Shown: positions 27,134-37,333, counted from the stretch's first letter. The stretch: DNA of 42,447 nt from Planctomycetaceae bacterium (GCA_031268995.1 JAIRWK010000131.1:1-42447), one strand, 5' to 3'. Made by a program: numbers and translations. The notes: generated from the sequence alone by a model not told the origin.

Positions 27134-29779
27134 ATGAAACGTTACTTGGCTAAATTGATTTCTGTCAACTTTGTCGCGGTTTTTTTTGCGGTTCTTTTCG
27201 GATTTTTGGGATCCGACTTGTTAGTATTTGCGCAAAAATCGGAACCGTTATCGATTCATGTTCTGTCTTCTGAGTCATCAAATGAGTCGTCAAAAGACAT
27301 TTCGCCTGATGTTTTATCTAATTGGGGCGGCGACAATTTTTTTGTTATTTTGGGTCAACAGCGGGCGGCAACGGCGAAAAAGCCCGGATTGTTTGAAAGG
27401 ATTCGCAACACGATTTGGGGCGAAGGTTTTGAAGAGGAAGAGGAAACCGATCCGTCGAATATGAATGCGTCTGAAAATTCTGCGGGGCGTGCCGGTAATA
27501 GACCGCGTCAAATTACGCCCGCTCAACCGATTGTTCCGCCCAAGCCGGTTACCGTGTCGAAAGAGCCGCAACACCCGGAAGCTCCAACAACCAGAGACTC
27601 GTCCAACGAATCGCAAAACCGGACAAATATTTCAGGCTCATCAATTCTAACAACAAGATCAAATTCGTTGCCGCGTGGTGCTTATTCTAATCTTAATGAC
27701 GACATGGAAGCATCTGAAAATGAGAGTAAAAGTTCTTACGAGAGGTTGCGCGGATTGCGGCGGGAAATATTTAGCAGAGATGGGACGTTGAACGATGCGT
27801 CTTCTTATCCAAGCAATCCGATGCCAAGCGATCCGTATGTTGCCCCGCAACCAAGTAGAAGACATTCGCCGACGTATCCTGATGAATTTGTGCAAGATGA
27901 TAATTATCCAAACAGAGGTTCTGCGGGCGGTCGATTGCAAGACAGTACGAATCCTTTTGCACGGCATGATCCTTGGGGTTACGGCGATCCCAATGGTCAG
28001 CCGTATCCGAACGCACAGCCGCAACCGGAACAGTATTCGGATTTACCTTACGAGGTTACCACGAGGCGTTTGTACGGAAACGGCGGAAGCCGTCAAGGGA
28101 CTACGGCAACTAATAATAATTCGGCTAATAATTCGGCGGACAAAAATTGGAATCGTCCGGCAGTTCAGCCCGACCCGATTGCATCGAATCATTCGCCTCA
28201 TGTAGCGCAAAATTTATCAAACAACACGCCGACAGAAACAAGATTAGCGTCCACCATCGAAAGACAACTTACCGTCAGTCCGTTGATTCAAGTTGTTACG
28301 GATGGAGATTCGCGTGCTATTGTTGGGCGTGAAACTAAATACCGTGTTAGGGTGAGCAATCAAGGAGGGGCAACTGCGGAGCGGGTTGTGTTGACGATTG
28401 AGATTCCTGATTGGATAACGTTCAATTTGTCGGAATTTAGTTCGGGCAGGACGGAGATTAAGAAGGAAAATTCAAAATCGGGTTCGCGTGATTTCGTTTG
28501 GAATATTGGGCAAATAGAGCCGAACAAGGAGGAGTTGTTGGAGTTATTGCTTAAACCTCAAGAGCGGCGGATGATTGATTTGAAGATTCAATATGATTTT
28601 TACAGACCGCCTATTACGCCGAAGATTGTTGTTGAGGAAGCTGTGTTGGACATGGAGTTGCAGGGACCTGATGAGATTTTGTGGGGTACGAAGGTTGCTT
28701 ACAAACTTGTTGTGCGTAATACCGGCAGTGGTGATGCGGAGAAGGTGAAATTGGAGTTGATGGAGACGGGTTCGGAGTTGAAGGAATTTACTTTTCCGTT
28801 GATTGAAGCCGGCAAGGAAAAATCGATAATGGTTGATGTTTATGCGGGGAAGTTGCAGCGGGCGGTTGATATTAACATTCGGGCGAGCAGTGCTTATGAG
28901 GTGAATGCGAAGGTTGAGAAGAAGGTTAAGATATTGCGTCCGGAGGTTACGATGTCGGTTGAAACGAGGGAAATGCAATTTGTCGGCACGCCGGCGGAGT
29001 TTACTGTTAAGATAAAAAATTCAGGTGATGCGGAGGCGAAGAATCTTGAGTTAACGGTAACTATTCCGATTGGGGCAAAATATATTTCCAGTACGAATGG
29101 CGGCGAGTTGACACCGCAGAATCAAGTCAGGTGGAGTATTGATTCGTTGCCGATCAACGGTGATTTTGTAGCATCGATTGTGTGTACGCCGCATCGTGAG
29201 GGCGTGTGCAAGATTGACACCATTTTAAAGGACAAGGAAGACTCGGTGGCGCAATGTACAACTGTGATTACGGCGGAGGCGATTGCGGATTTGAGGATGA
29301 CGGTTGAGCCGCCTAATGGACCGATTGAGGTTGGTCAGGAGGCGGTGTTTGTGATCAATGTTACGAATCGCGGGACGAAGTTAGCGGGCAATGTTGCGTT
29401 GTTTGTTTTTTGCAGTTCGGGGTTGAAGCCGATTTCGACGCTTGGGGACAAGAACAGGATAGGCAATGGTGTTGTTGAATTTGATGTGATTCCGGCGATT
29501 AGTGCGGGTCAAACGGTTGTGATGAAGGTTATTACCAAAGCGGAGCAGGGCGGCAATCATAGGATTCGTGCGGAATTGATGAGTCCGTACACGGCGGATG
29601 TTGCGGCGGGCAAGGTTGAGCCGCTGACGAAATTATTATCCGAGCAGACGTTGAGTTTTTATCAAGGAAGGGGCGTTGTTTCAACAAGACAGACCCAAAA
29701 CACGCCGGATTTACAACCCGCACCGCCGGAACCAATAAACACACCGGAACCGCCAATAACCGACCCCTTCCCACAATAA
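27134..29779 (+). CDS. Large secreted protein with DUF11/CARDB-like repeat domains
   Basis: Signal peptide; Asn/Pro/Ser-rich linker; repeated YRVRVSNQGGATAERVVLTIEIP / YKLVVRNTGSGDAEKVKLELME / FTVKIKNSGDAEAKNLELTVTIP / FVINVTNRGTKLAGNVALFV. Confidence 0.8.
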   Translation: MKRYLAKLISVNFVAVFFAVLFGFLGSDLLVFAQKSEPLSIHVLSSESSNESSKDISPDVLSNWGGDNFFVILGQQRAATAKKPGLFERIRNTIWGEGFEEEEETDPSNMNASENSAGRAGNRPRQITPAQPIVPPKPVTVSKEPQHPEAPTTRDSSNESQNRTNISGSSILTTRSNSLPRGAYSNLNDDMEASENESKSSYERLRGLRREIFSRDGTLNDASSYPSNPMPSDPYVAPQPSRRHSPTYPDEFVQDDNYPNRGSAGGRLQDSTNPFARHDPWGYGDPNGQPYPNAQPQPEQYSDLPYEVTTRRLYGNGGSRQGTTATNNNSANNSADKNWNRPAVQPDPIASNHSPHVAQNLSNNTPTETRLASTIERQLTVSPLIQVVTDGDSRAIVGRETKYRVRVSNQGGATAERVVLTIEIPDWITFNLSEFSSGRTEIKKENSKSGSRDFVWNIGQIEPNKEELLELLLKPQERRMIDLKIQYDFYRPPITPKIVVEEAVLDMELQGPDEILWGTKVAYKLVVRNTGSGDAEKVKLELMETGSELKEFTFPLIEAGKEKSIMVDVYAGKLQRAVDINIRASSAYEVNAKVEKKVKILRPEVTMSVETREMQFVGTPAEFTVKIKNSGDAEAKNLELTVTIPIGAKYISSTNGGELTPQNQVRWSIDSLPINGDFVASIVCTPHREGVCKIDTILKDKEDSVAQCTTVITAEAIADLRMTVEPPNGPIEVGQEAVFVINVTNRGTKLAGNVALFVFCSSGLKPISTLGDKNRIGNGVVEFDVIPAISAGQTVVMKVITKAEQGGNHRIRAELMSPYTADVAAGKVEPLTKLLSEQTLSFYQGRGVVSTRQTQNTPDLQPAPPEPINTPEPPITDPFPQ

Positions 29780-29850
29780 AAAAGCGGCAAGCGGTGAGTG
29801 GTGAGTGCCTGGTAGAAACCGCCCAATACCGACGTGTAACTAACTCATGT

Positions 29851-29900
29851 TATACCGTAGGCGGTAGTGAGATAGGCTTCGCAATACCGGTTGCGGTATA
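29851..29900 (-). repeat. Truncated family-1 repeat immediately upstream of xseA
   Basis: tataccgtaggcggtagtgagataggcttcgcaataccggttgcggtata. Confidence 0.75.
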
Positions 29901-29905
29901 AATTC

Positions 29906-31243
29906 ATGAGTCGATCATTATTTGATTTTGAAGCAGAGGAAAAGTTACCGGTTGGGAAGTCGTTGGCGAAGGAGTCGTTGGCGAAGAAGCCGCCGGTGGA
30001 GGAGTTGCCGGCGGAGGAGTTGCCTGAATCTGTTACTGAATTAACGTTGCGGGTGAAGGGGATTTTGGAGGCGGGATTTGGTGATGTTTGGGTGGTTGGC
30101 GAGGTATCGAATTTTTCGCGTCCGAAGTCGGGTCATGTTTATTTTACGCTGAAGGACAAAAACGCAAGTATTTCGGCGATTATTTGGCAATCATCTTATT
30201 CAAGGTTACGGTTTAAGATTGAGGAGGGGATGGAGTTAGTTTGTCGTGGGCGTGTTGAGGTTTATCCGCCGCATGGCAGGTATCAATTGATATTGAAGAA
30301 GGTTGAGCCGCGTGGTGTAGGCGGTCTTGAGTTAGCGTTTCGGCAGTTGCGGGACAAGTTGGGGCGTGAGGGTTTATTTGATTTATCGCGCAAACGTTCA
30401 ATTCCGCCGTTTGTCAAAAATATCGCGTTGATTACGAGTTTGACGGGTGCGGCGGTGCGTGATTTTTTGCAAGTGTTACGTCGTCGGACGTTATTGGTTG
30501 ACGTGTTGCTTGTGCCGGTGCAAGTTCAAGGCGAAGGTTCGGCGGCGGAGATTGTTTCGGCGATTGGGGCGGTGCATGAGGTTTCGAGGTATCGGCGGGT
30601 TGACTGTATAGTTATTGTGCGAGGCGGCGGTAGTGCTGAAGACCTTTGGACTTTCAACGAGGAAATTTTGGTGCGGGCGGTTGCGGGTTCGGAGATACCG
30701 GTTATTTCGGGGATTGGGCATGAGGTTGACGTTACGCTTTGTGATTTAGTTGCGGATGTGCGGGCGTTGACACCTAGTGAGGCGGCGGAGCGTGTTGCGA
30801 GGGAGGATGCGGAGTTGGGCAACAGGATTTTGCAATTGGGAAACATTATCGAACGCAACATTGACAAAAAAATCAGAGACTACAAAAACTTGCTCAACCA
30901 TTACGGAAAACATCCGATAATCATAAAACCGCAACGCATTATCGAAAACAAAAATAAGTTAGTAACTCGATTGGACACGACAATAAATGATTTGTTAGAC
31001 CGCAATTTAGAAAGATTACGCCAACGCATGACCAAAAATGTAACGGCATTGGAAGCGTTAAGCCCGCTTGCAACATTGACTAGGGGATACAGCATCACGG
31101 AATCAAAAACAGGAAAAATCCTCCGAAGCATAAAAGAAATTAACCCAAAAGACACAATCAAAACAAGATTAAAAGACGGACAATTCAAAAGCAATGTAAC
31201 AGAAATAATTAGTGGTGAAGGATTAGACATCGCCCCAAAATAA
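29906..31243 (+). CDS. xseA: Exodeoxyribonuclease VII large subunit
   Basis: VWVVGEVSNFSRPKSGHVYFTLKDKNASISAIIWQSSYSRLRFKIEEGMELVCRGRVEVYPPHGRYQL; VIVRGGGSAEDLWTFNEE; GIGHEVDVTLCDLVADVRALTPSEAAERV. ORF extends to a TTG at 29891. Confidence 0.94.
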   Translation: MSRSLFDFEAEEKLPVGKSLAKESLAKKPPVEELPAEELPESVTELTLRVKGILEAGFGDVWVVGEVSNFSRPKSGHVYFTLKDKNASISAIIWQSSYSRLRFKIEEGMELVCRGRVEVYPPHGRYQLILKKVEPRGVGGLELAFRQLRDKLGREGLFDLSRKRSIPPFVKNIALITSLTGAAVRDFLQVLRRRTLLVDVLLVPVQVQGEGSAAEIVSAIGAVHEVSRYRRVDCIVIVRGGGSAEDLWTFNEEILVRAVAGSEIPVISGIGHEVDVTLCDLVADVRALTPSEAAERVAREDAELGNRILQLGNIIERNIDKKIRDYKNLLNHYGKHPIIIKPQRIIENKNKLVTRLDTTINDLLDRNLERLRQRMTKNVTALEALSPLATLTRGYSITESKTGKILRSIKEINPKDTIKTRLKDGQFKSNVTEIISGEGLDIAPK

Positions 31244-31373
31244 ATTACCGTTAGTTCCCTAAAGGTAACTATTCAGTCGATTGTCACAAAATGATTTTTT
31301 ATTTTCATGATCAATGCCCCGTTAGGGACGGGACGGAGAAAAACAATTGCTCATCACGGTTCATAAACCTCAT

Positions 31374-31505
31374 ATACTGTAGCTGATATGAAATTCATTT
31401 TTTTAAGACAGGATTACAGGATAGTCAGGATATAATAAAATCCTGTATATCCTGCTATCCTGTTATCCTGTCAAAAAAAATAAAAACTGAATTTCATAGT
31501 GTTAT
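31374..31505. repeat. Family-3 palindrome inserted within the copy-2 unit of the 21-bp-array element
   Basis: atgaaattcatttttttaagacaggattacagg...tatcctgtcaaaaaaaataaaaactgaatttcatag. Confidence 0.88.
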
Positions 31506-31555
31506 GATTATAACCCAGTCCCTTTTATCCCTTTATCCAAAAAACAAGAACGAGG

Positions 31556-31695
31556 CTTTCGCCGCCCCTTACGAGACTTTCGCCGCCCCTTACGAGACCT
31601 TCGTCTCCCCTTACGAGACTTTCGTCTCCCCTTACGAGACCTTCGTCTCCCCTTACGAGACCTTCGTCTCCCCTTACAAGACCTTCATCTCCCCG
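31556..31695. repeat. 21-bp tandem repeat array, 6 units plus a partial unit (inverse complement of the 12759 array)
   Basis: Six units of cYttcgtctccccttacgaga (the first two have gccgc for gtctc) plus a degraded unit. Confidence 0.95.
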
Positions 31696-31759
31696 TATAC
31701 AGAAGCCGGTATGGGCAATAGGCTTCGGCATACGGATTAAAAAAGCAAAGGAGCTAAAC

Positions 31760-33499
31760 ATGACAACAACATCAAAACAACCCAAGAAGTGGTACAAACG
31801 TAAACGTATTTGGTTAGCCGTGGTTGCGGTTTTATTGTTTTATTTTTGTTTCGTGCCGTCGCGCACGCGGTTTTCTTACGAGACAACCGGAGTTGTCGGA
31901 CATATTCCGTTGACATCTAGCGGTGAAGTTGATTATTTTGCCCTGTACGAAAAGACGTATATCGACAAGTTGTCCCCGCCGGAAGAAAACGGTCAACGAC
32001 TGATGATCGCCGCATTAGGACCGCGTGTTTTGGAACAAGGCGATCTTGCCGATTTGGTTGCTTGGGAGGATATGCCGACCAATGAAATAAGCAAAAAATG
32101 GTTCAACGAGCGATGGATTCCGCTTTGCGAACATCTTTATATTGACCCGTATCGCAAACCGATGTTTTACGAAAAACGCGGCTATTCTTCGTACATGAGC
32201 CAATACTTCAAAGAGCAAGAAAAAAATCGCGATGAAAATTCGGCACCCAATCCGAATTACGTGCGTGATGAAAGTAATGCACTTCGCAAGAAACTCACTG
32301 CTGCGTCTTGGAAAAGAGAGGATGTTCCGGAAGTTGGGAAGTGGTTGGATGAGTATTCTGAAGTGTTGGATTATTTTGGAATGAGTGTGCGTAAACCAAA
32401 ATTTGCGAGTTTGCGGTGGAGTGTTGGGAAAGAAAGGTTTCTGTTTGGGCTTCTGCTTCCCGACGTTCAGGCAAACCGTGATTTTGCCAATAGTCTTTCT
32501 GTGCGGATTTCCGAACGTGTTGGGCGCGGTGATATTGAAGGTGCGTGGTATGATGTCATGAGTTTAAAATATCTTGCACGACATTGCATGAATGATTCGG
32601 TTCTCACTGCCAATATGGTCGGAATAGGTATTGATGGTGTTGCTAACGCTTCGGTGAAATTGATTCTCGCAAATTGTAAACCAACAGAAGAACAGCTTGC
32701 GAAATTTATTCGCGATTTGGATAGTTTACCGCCGACAGATGCCTTTGCGGCAGGTCTTGTATTTGAACAATTACTTTTGTTCCAATTATTACAGACATGC
32801 CATAGTAAATCGTTTACTGAAATGTTTAGGAATTTAAAAGAACACCCTAAAAATCTATTAGAAGAATGTTTAGTGGTTGCGAAATTACCGTTTGACATGA
32901 ATATTGCGGGGAGGCGGCTGAAAAAAATATTTGACGAGATCGGATTGGAAAATTTTGAAAAAGACAAATTTCTTGCCTCCCATAATCCGGTACTGCATCG
33001 GCAATTTGCCGAACGATTGGAAAAAGTAGTAACACAAATAAAAGACAAAAACAAAAACCATTTAATTTTTTTCCACCTACCGTTAATGCACACCCGTTCC
33101 GAGTTGGTTGCGGAAGTTATATTTTTGCTCGGCTTTCCGGCAACAGGCAATTCTTTTGAACGCAACGAGGCGCAGAACGCAATGTTACGGATTGCGATTA
33201 TGTCAGAGCGTTATAATTTGGCAAACGGCAAGTATCCTGACAAACTCGAAGACCTTGTACCAAAATATCTTGACATGGTGCCGATTGACCCAAGTACAGG
33301 ATGCACAACGTTCGTTTACAAACTACGCGACGCAACAAAAGAACCCGAACCTGACACCAAACAATCAACAGAACCAACAACAAACAAATCACCCGAACCG
33401 CCAAAATTGCCGTACATTTTGTACTCACTAGGTCCCAACGGCAAAGACGACAACGGAACAGCAGAATTCAGTAATAGAGAATTCGATTTTGTTTTTTAA
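31760..33499 (+). CDS. Membrane-anchored planctomycete hypothetical protein
   Basis: N-terminal TM (KRKRIWLAVVAVLLFYFCFVP); C-terminus NGKYPDKLEDLVPKYLDMVPIDPSTG..YILYSLGPNGKDDNG, a pattern recurrent in planctomycete proteins; SD-like aaaggag upstream. Confidence 0.7.
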   Translation: MTTTSKQPKKWYKRKRIWLAVVAVLLFYFCFVPSRTRFSYETTGVVGHIPLTSSGEVDYFALYEKTYIDKLSPPEENGQRLMIAALGPRVLEQGDLADLVAWEDMPTNEISKKWFNERWIPLCEHLYIDPYRKPMFYEKRGYSSYMSQYFKEQEKNRDENSAPNPNYVRDESNALRKKLTAASWKREDVPEVGKWLDEYSEVLDYFGMSVRKPKFASLRWSVGKERFLFGLLLPDVQANRDFANSLSVRISERVGRGDIEGAWYDVMSLKYLARHCMNDSVLTANMVGIGIDGVANASVKLILANCKPTEEQLAKFIRDLDSLPPTDAFAAGLVFEQLLLFQLLQTCHSKSFTEMFRNLKEHPKNLLEECLVVAKLPFDMNIAGRRLKKIFDEIGLENFEKDKFLASHNPVLHRQFAERLEKVVTQIKDKNKNHLIFFHLPLMHTRSELVAEVIFLLGFPATGNSFERNEAQNAMLRIAIMSERYNLANGKYPDKLEDLVPKYLDMVPIDPSTGCTTFVYKLRDATKEPEPDTKQSTEPTTNKSPEPPKLPYILYSLGPNGKDDNGTAEFSNREFDFVF

Positions 33500-33513
33500 A
33501 AAATCAAGGTTAC

Positions 33514-33617
33514 TATACTCAAGCTGTTTTGAAATTCCCGAAGCTGAACACGCAAGCGCAACAACGTGAGGCGGTTGTTCAAGGGCGAAGCCTATCGCCT
33601 TACCGGCTACGGTGTAT
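33514..33617 (+). repeat. Family-1 repeat, short form
   Basis: tatactcaagctgttttgaaattcccgaagctgaacacgcaagcgcaacaacgtgagg...ccggctacggtgta. Confidence 0.92.
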
Positions 33618-33639
33618 ACCGAAGCTGGCATACCGCTGT

Positions 33640-33744
33640 TATACTCAAGCTACTTTAAAATTCATGGAGCTGGACACGCAAGCGTAACAACGTGAAGCGG
33701 TTGTTCAGGGGCGAAGCCTATTGCCTTACCGGCTACGGTATAAT
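33640..33744 (+). repeat. Family-1 repeat, short form, ending 6 nt before the methyltransferase ATG
   Basis: tatactcaagctactttaaaattcatggagctggacacgcaagcgtaacaacgtgaag...ccggctacggtata. Confidence 0.92.
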
Positions 33745-33750
33745 TTAAAC

Positions 33751-35793
33751 ATGACTCATAAAAAAAGCTCTAATCGTAAATTATTGCGTGGCGGTTTGAA
33801 GTCGGCTCTTGTACACAATAAATCAACTCAACCAAATAGTGAATTACTCCAAACTCTGAAGTTTGCCGTTCCGCAATTTTTTGAAAAAGATGTTTACGAC
33901 GAAAACGGGAATCTTGTTAAAGCCGGTGATTTTAAGGTTGATAAATTTCTTGACGAATTGAAATCAAATGACATAACCGAATCATACGACGGTTATAAAC
34001 TTGGTTTCATCGGCAAAAATTATGCGCGATTGCAAACCGGTCGTTTGCCCGAAACTATGATCGTACCCGACATAAAACATAACTCACAAAACGAAAATAA
34101 AAATAGTAAAAACATCTTTATTACCGGAGATAACCTTGAAGTATTGCGGCATTTGCAGAACGCTTACGCAGGGAAAATTAAATTGATCTATATTGACCCG
34201 CCGTACAATACGGGCAAAGAATTTATCTATAACGATAAATTTGAATTCGATGATGAAAAATTAAAAACCGCACTGGGCTACGACAAAAATGAAATCACAA
34301 GACTTAAATCTCTGCAAGGAAAAAGTTCTCATTCGGCTTGGTTGATGTTTATGTATCCGCGATTAAAATTCGCGCAAAAATTGTTGAACGACGACGGCGT
34401 AATTTTCGTTTCGATTGATGACAATGAATTAGCGAATTTGAGATTGTTGATGGATGATATTTTTGGCGAGGGAAATTTTGTAAGCAATTCGGTTGTCATA
34501 ACAAATAGAAGCGGTAGAGATTACGGAGGAATTGCACAAACGCACGACTATCTTGTAATTTACACAAAAAATTTCGGTACGGAATTGAACATGGTTGAAG
34601 AACAGGGCAAAGAATATGATTTCTACGACGAAAAAGGCGGTTTTAATTTAATGGAATTGCGAAATAGAAATGTAATTTTCAATGATAAAAATCGACCAAA
34701 TTTATGTTATCCGTTTTTCGTGAATCCAAATAGTAATGATGAAAATAATTTATTAGAGATTTCATTGGAACCGAAAAAAGATTTTGTTGAAGTGATGCCT
34801 CTGAAATCACAAGGAATACAAACGGTTTGGCGATGGGGAAAAGAAAAATCATCGGAACATTTGAACAAAGAAATCAAAGGAAAATCTAAACAAGACGGCA
34901 ATTTTATGATTGTCCAGAAATCAAGAATTAACGCAAAAAGACAACGCAGTTTATGGGACGAAAAAGAATTTGTAAACGAAAGAGGAACCGAAAGTTTAAA
35001 GGAATTATTCGGCAATACATCGGCTTCGATATATTTTTCTTATCCTAAATCGCCGCATTTGTTGAAGAGAATTATTCAACTTGCGACCTTGCCCGATTCA
35101 AACGACATTATCCTAGACTTCTTCTCCGGCAGCGGCACAACCGCACACGCCACAATGCAACTCAACGCCGAAGATAATGGAAATCGTAAATTCATTCTCG
35201 TACAATTAAACGAACCCATAAACCAAAACAACAAAACACAAAGCGTAACTCATAAAACAATCGACGAAATCGCAAAAGAACGAATTAAACTCGCCGCAAA
35301 AAAAATTAAATCCGAAAAAAAATCAACATTGCCTGAACATTTTGACGGCGGTTTCAAGCATTACCGTTTGATTTCGCCCAATGTTAAAACATTGGACAAA
35401 ATTATTAAATTCGACCCGAAAAGTAATATATTATTCGGCACAAATATAATCGAACAATTTTCGTACAAAAAATCAAAAACCAAAGGACAAGATACATTGT
35501 TTACAACATGGCTTATTGACGATGGCTATTCGTTTGATACAAATATTGACGATAAAGTGTTCGGTGATTATACTGCCCGTTATGTTGCGGATGCCCGGAC
35601 CCTTTACCTGATAAATCCTAACTGGAATACCAAAGCCTTGACTGAACTGCTAGACCAAATCAGTAAAAATGAATTGGCAGTAAATACAATTATCGTTTAC
35701 GCATATTCATTCGATTTCGAATCCATACGCGAACTAAAAACTAATATTAAATCAAACCTCCGTAATAAGCCGGATGTTATTGAAAGATATTAG
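33751..35793 (+). CDS. Type III-type (Mod-like) site-specific DNA methyltransferase
   Basis: ITGDNLEVLRHLQNAYAGKIKLIYIDPPYNTGKEFIYNDKFEFDD; WLMFMYPRLKFAQKLLNDDGVIFVSIDDNE; IILDFFSGSGTTAHATMQLN. ORF extends to a TTG at 33721 inside a repeat. Confidence 0.92.
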   Translation: MTHKKSSNRKLLRGGLKSALVHNKSTQPNSELLQTLKFAVPQFFEKDVYDENGNLVKAGDFKVDKFLDELKSNDITESYDGYKLGFIGKNYARLQTGRLPETMIVPDIKHNSQNENKNSKNIFITGDNLEVLRHLQNAYAGKIKLIYIDPPYNTGKEFIYNDKFEFDDEKLKTALGYDKNEITRLKSLQGKSSHSAWLMFMYPRLKFAQKLLNDDGVIFVSIDDNELANLRLLMDDIFGEGNFVSNSVVITNRSGRDYGGIAQTHDYLVIYTKNFGTELNMVEEQGKEYDFYDEKGGFNLMELRNRNVIFNDKNRPNLCYPFFVNPNSNDENNLLEISLEPKKDFVEVMPLKSQGIQTVWRWGKEKSSEHLNKEIKGKSKQDGNFMIVQKSRINAKRQRSLWDEKEFVNERGTESLKELFGNTSASIYFSYPKSPHLLKRIIQLATLPDSNDIILDFFSGSGTTAHATMQLNAEDNGNRKFILVQLNEPINQNNKTQSVTHKTIDEIAKERIKLAAKKIKSEKKSTLPEHFDGGFKHYRLISPNVKTLDKIIKFDPKSNILFGTNIIEQFSYKKSKTKGQDTLFTTWLIDDGYSFDTNIDDKVFGDYTARYVADARTLYLINPNWNTKALTELLDQISKNELAVNTIIVYAYSFDFESIRELKTNIKSNLRNKPDVIERY

Positions 35794-35866
35794 AGAGAGG
35801 ATTTTTTTAAGGGACGTTGGGGACAATGATCATCGTCTCGAATGTAAATAATTCCATTAAACCAGA

Positions 35867-35968
35867 TATACCGTAGCCGGTAGGGCGATAGGCTTCGCCC
35901 ATGAACAACCGCTTCACGTTGTTGTGCTTGCGTGTTCAGCTTCAGGAATTTAAAGTAACTTGAGTATA
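35867..35968 (-). repeat. Family-1 repeat, short form, just upstream of the metallophosphoesterase gene
   Basis: tataccgtagccggtagggcgataggcttcgcccatgaacaacc...aggaatttaaagtaacttgagtata. Confidence 0.92.
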
Positions 35969-35982
35969 GAAGGGAAATTAAA

Positions 35983-37302
35983 ATGAAAAAACGATTGACG
36001 ATTATTTTATTTGTGTTGTTTACGGTTTTGCAGATTCCAGCAATATTGTTGGGGCAAGTATCTGAGCTTCCGAGATTTGCGGTTATTTCGGATACGCATT
36101 TTGAAAATCGACGCGGAGAAGGGGCAAAAGTCAAAGTCCCAAAAGCTCTGAAAAATTTGTTGAACCACAAACCAACGGTGGACGCAATTTTTGTAATCGG
36201 CGATTTGACCGATCACGGAAATCAAAACGAATACGATCAGATGGTCGCGGTATTCAACGATAAAAATTCAATACCGGAAAATGTTGACGTTTATTTGATG
36301 ATGGGGTTCAATCACGATAAATCATCGCCAAGTGCAACAGATGAAGTGAAAAATATTTTGGGTTACTCTGCAACAAACGCACAAAAGAATTTTTTGGAAA
36401 AAGTCAAAAAACCGCTCCATCAATACATAGAAATAAAAGGCTATCCGTTTATCACGTTGAGCGAAGGCGGCAGCCGTCCGAGTCCGTACAACAACGAAGT
36501 GAAAAAGTTTTTGGAAGAGAAACTTGCCGATGCCGCGCAAAAATATCCAGACAAACCGATTTTTGTATTTACGCATGTTCCGTCGGTGAATACGTGTTAT
36601 GGTTCGTGGAAACATGAAGGTTGGGGGACGGAAGTTTTCACGCCGATATTGAATCGTTATCCTCAAGCGGTTGTGTTTTCGGGACATTCTCATTTTCCGA
36701 TTGGCGATCCGCGTTCGATTCATCAGGAAAAATTCACTTCGGTAAACGACGGCAGCACAACTTACAGCGAAGTTGAACCAAACATTCTCGACATCGGGAT
36801 TCACCCCGAAAATTGCGATAAAGTTACCGAAGGCTTGATTGTCAATGTTCAGAAAAACGGTAATGTTGAAATTGAACGGTGGGACACTTACCGCAACGAA
36901 GAAATTTTACCATGTTGGGTTATTGATGCTCCGCACGACGGAAGCAAATTTCGTTACACTAACGCACGCAACAAATTACTTGCACCGATTTTTGCCGAAG
37001 GAATCCAACCGGATGTAAACAATATAACGGACAATTCTTGCACAATAATATTTCCGCAGGCAACAGACGATGATGTTGTTCATCGGTATCTTGTCGAAAT
37101 TTTGGACGGCGACAAGGTGATTTCTTCGTTCCGCAAATTCTCGCAATTTTATTTGAACAGCGAAATGCCGAAAGAATTGCGTGTAACTTTCAACAATTTA
37201 CCGTACAATAAAACCTTGTCCGCCCGCGTTACCGCAATAGATTCCTACAACAACTCCTCAAAACCAATCCAAAGTAAAACATTCCACATAGACAAAAATT
37301 AA
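35983..37302 (+). CDS. Secreted calcineurin-like metallophosphoesterase
   Basis: Signal peptide; FAVISDTHFENRRG, VIGDLTDHGNQNEY, NHD, FVFTHVPS, VFSGHSHFP metallophosphoesterase motifs; Fn3-like C-terminus. Confidence 0.83.
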   Translation: MKKRLTIILFVLFTVLQIPAILLGQVSELPRFAVISDTHFENRRGEGAKVKVPKALKNLLNHKPTVDAIFVIGDLTDHGNQNEYDQMVAVFNDKNSIPENVDVYLMMGFNHDKSSPSATDEVKNILGYSATNAQKNFLEKVKKPLHQYIEIKGYPFITLSEGGSRPSPYNNEVKKFLEEKLADAAQKYPDKPIFVFTHVPSVNTCYGSWKHEGWGTEVFTPILNRYPQAVVFSGHSHFPIGDPRSIHQEKFTSVNDGSTTYSEVEPNILDIGIHPENCDKVTEGLIVNVQKNGNVEIERWDTYRNEEILPCWVIDAPHDGSKFRYTNARNKLLAPIFAEGIQPDVNNITDNSCTIIFPQATDDDVVHRYLVEILDGDKVISSFRKFSQFYLNSEMPKELRVTFNNLPYNKTLSARVTAIDSYNNSSKPIQSKTFHIDKN

Positions 37303-37333
37303 GAAAGTCAATTTGCGTTATACATTAAAAAAA

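Noticed and set aside
31504-31740. ORF encoding (YETFVSP)n as a repeat protein
   Set aside because: The unit is 21 bp (a multiple of 3), so several frames stay open. The homologous array at 12759 encodes a different peptide (SPLTRPS) in its longest ORF and the flanks are repeat DNA.
33751-37302. Complete type III restriction-modification locus or phosphoesterase-based defence island
   Set aside because: No Res helicase/nuclease ORF is present. The next gene is a signal-peptide-bearing phosphoesterase, which does not fit a cytoplasmic defence effector.
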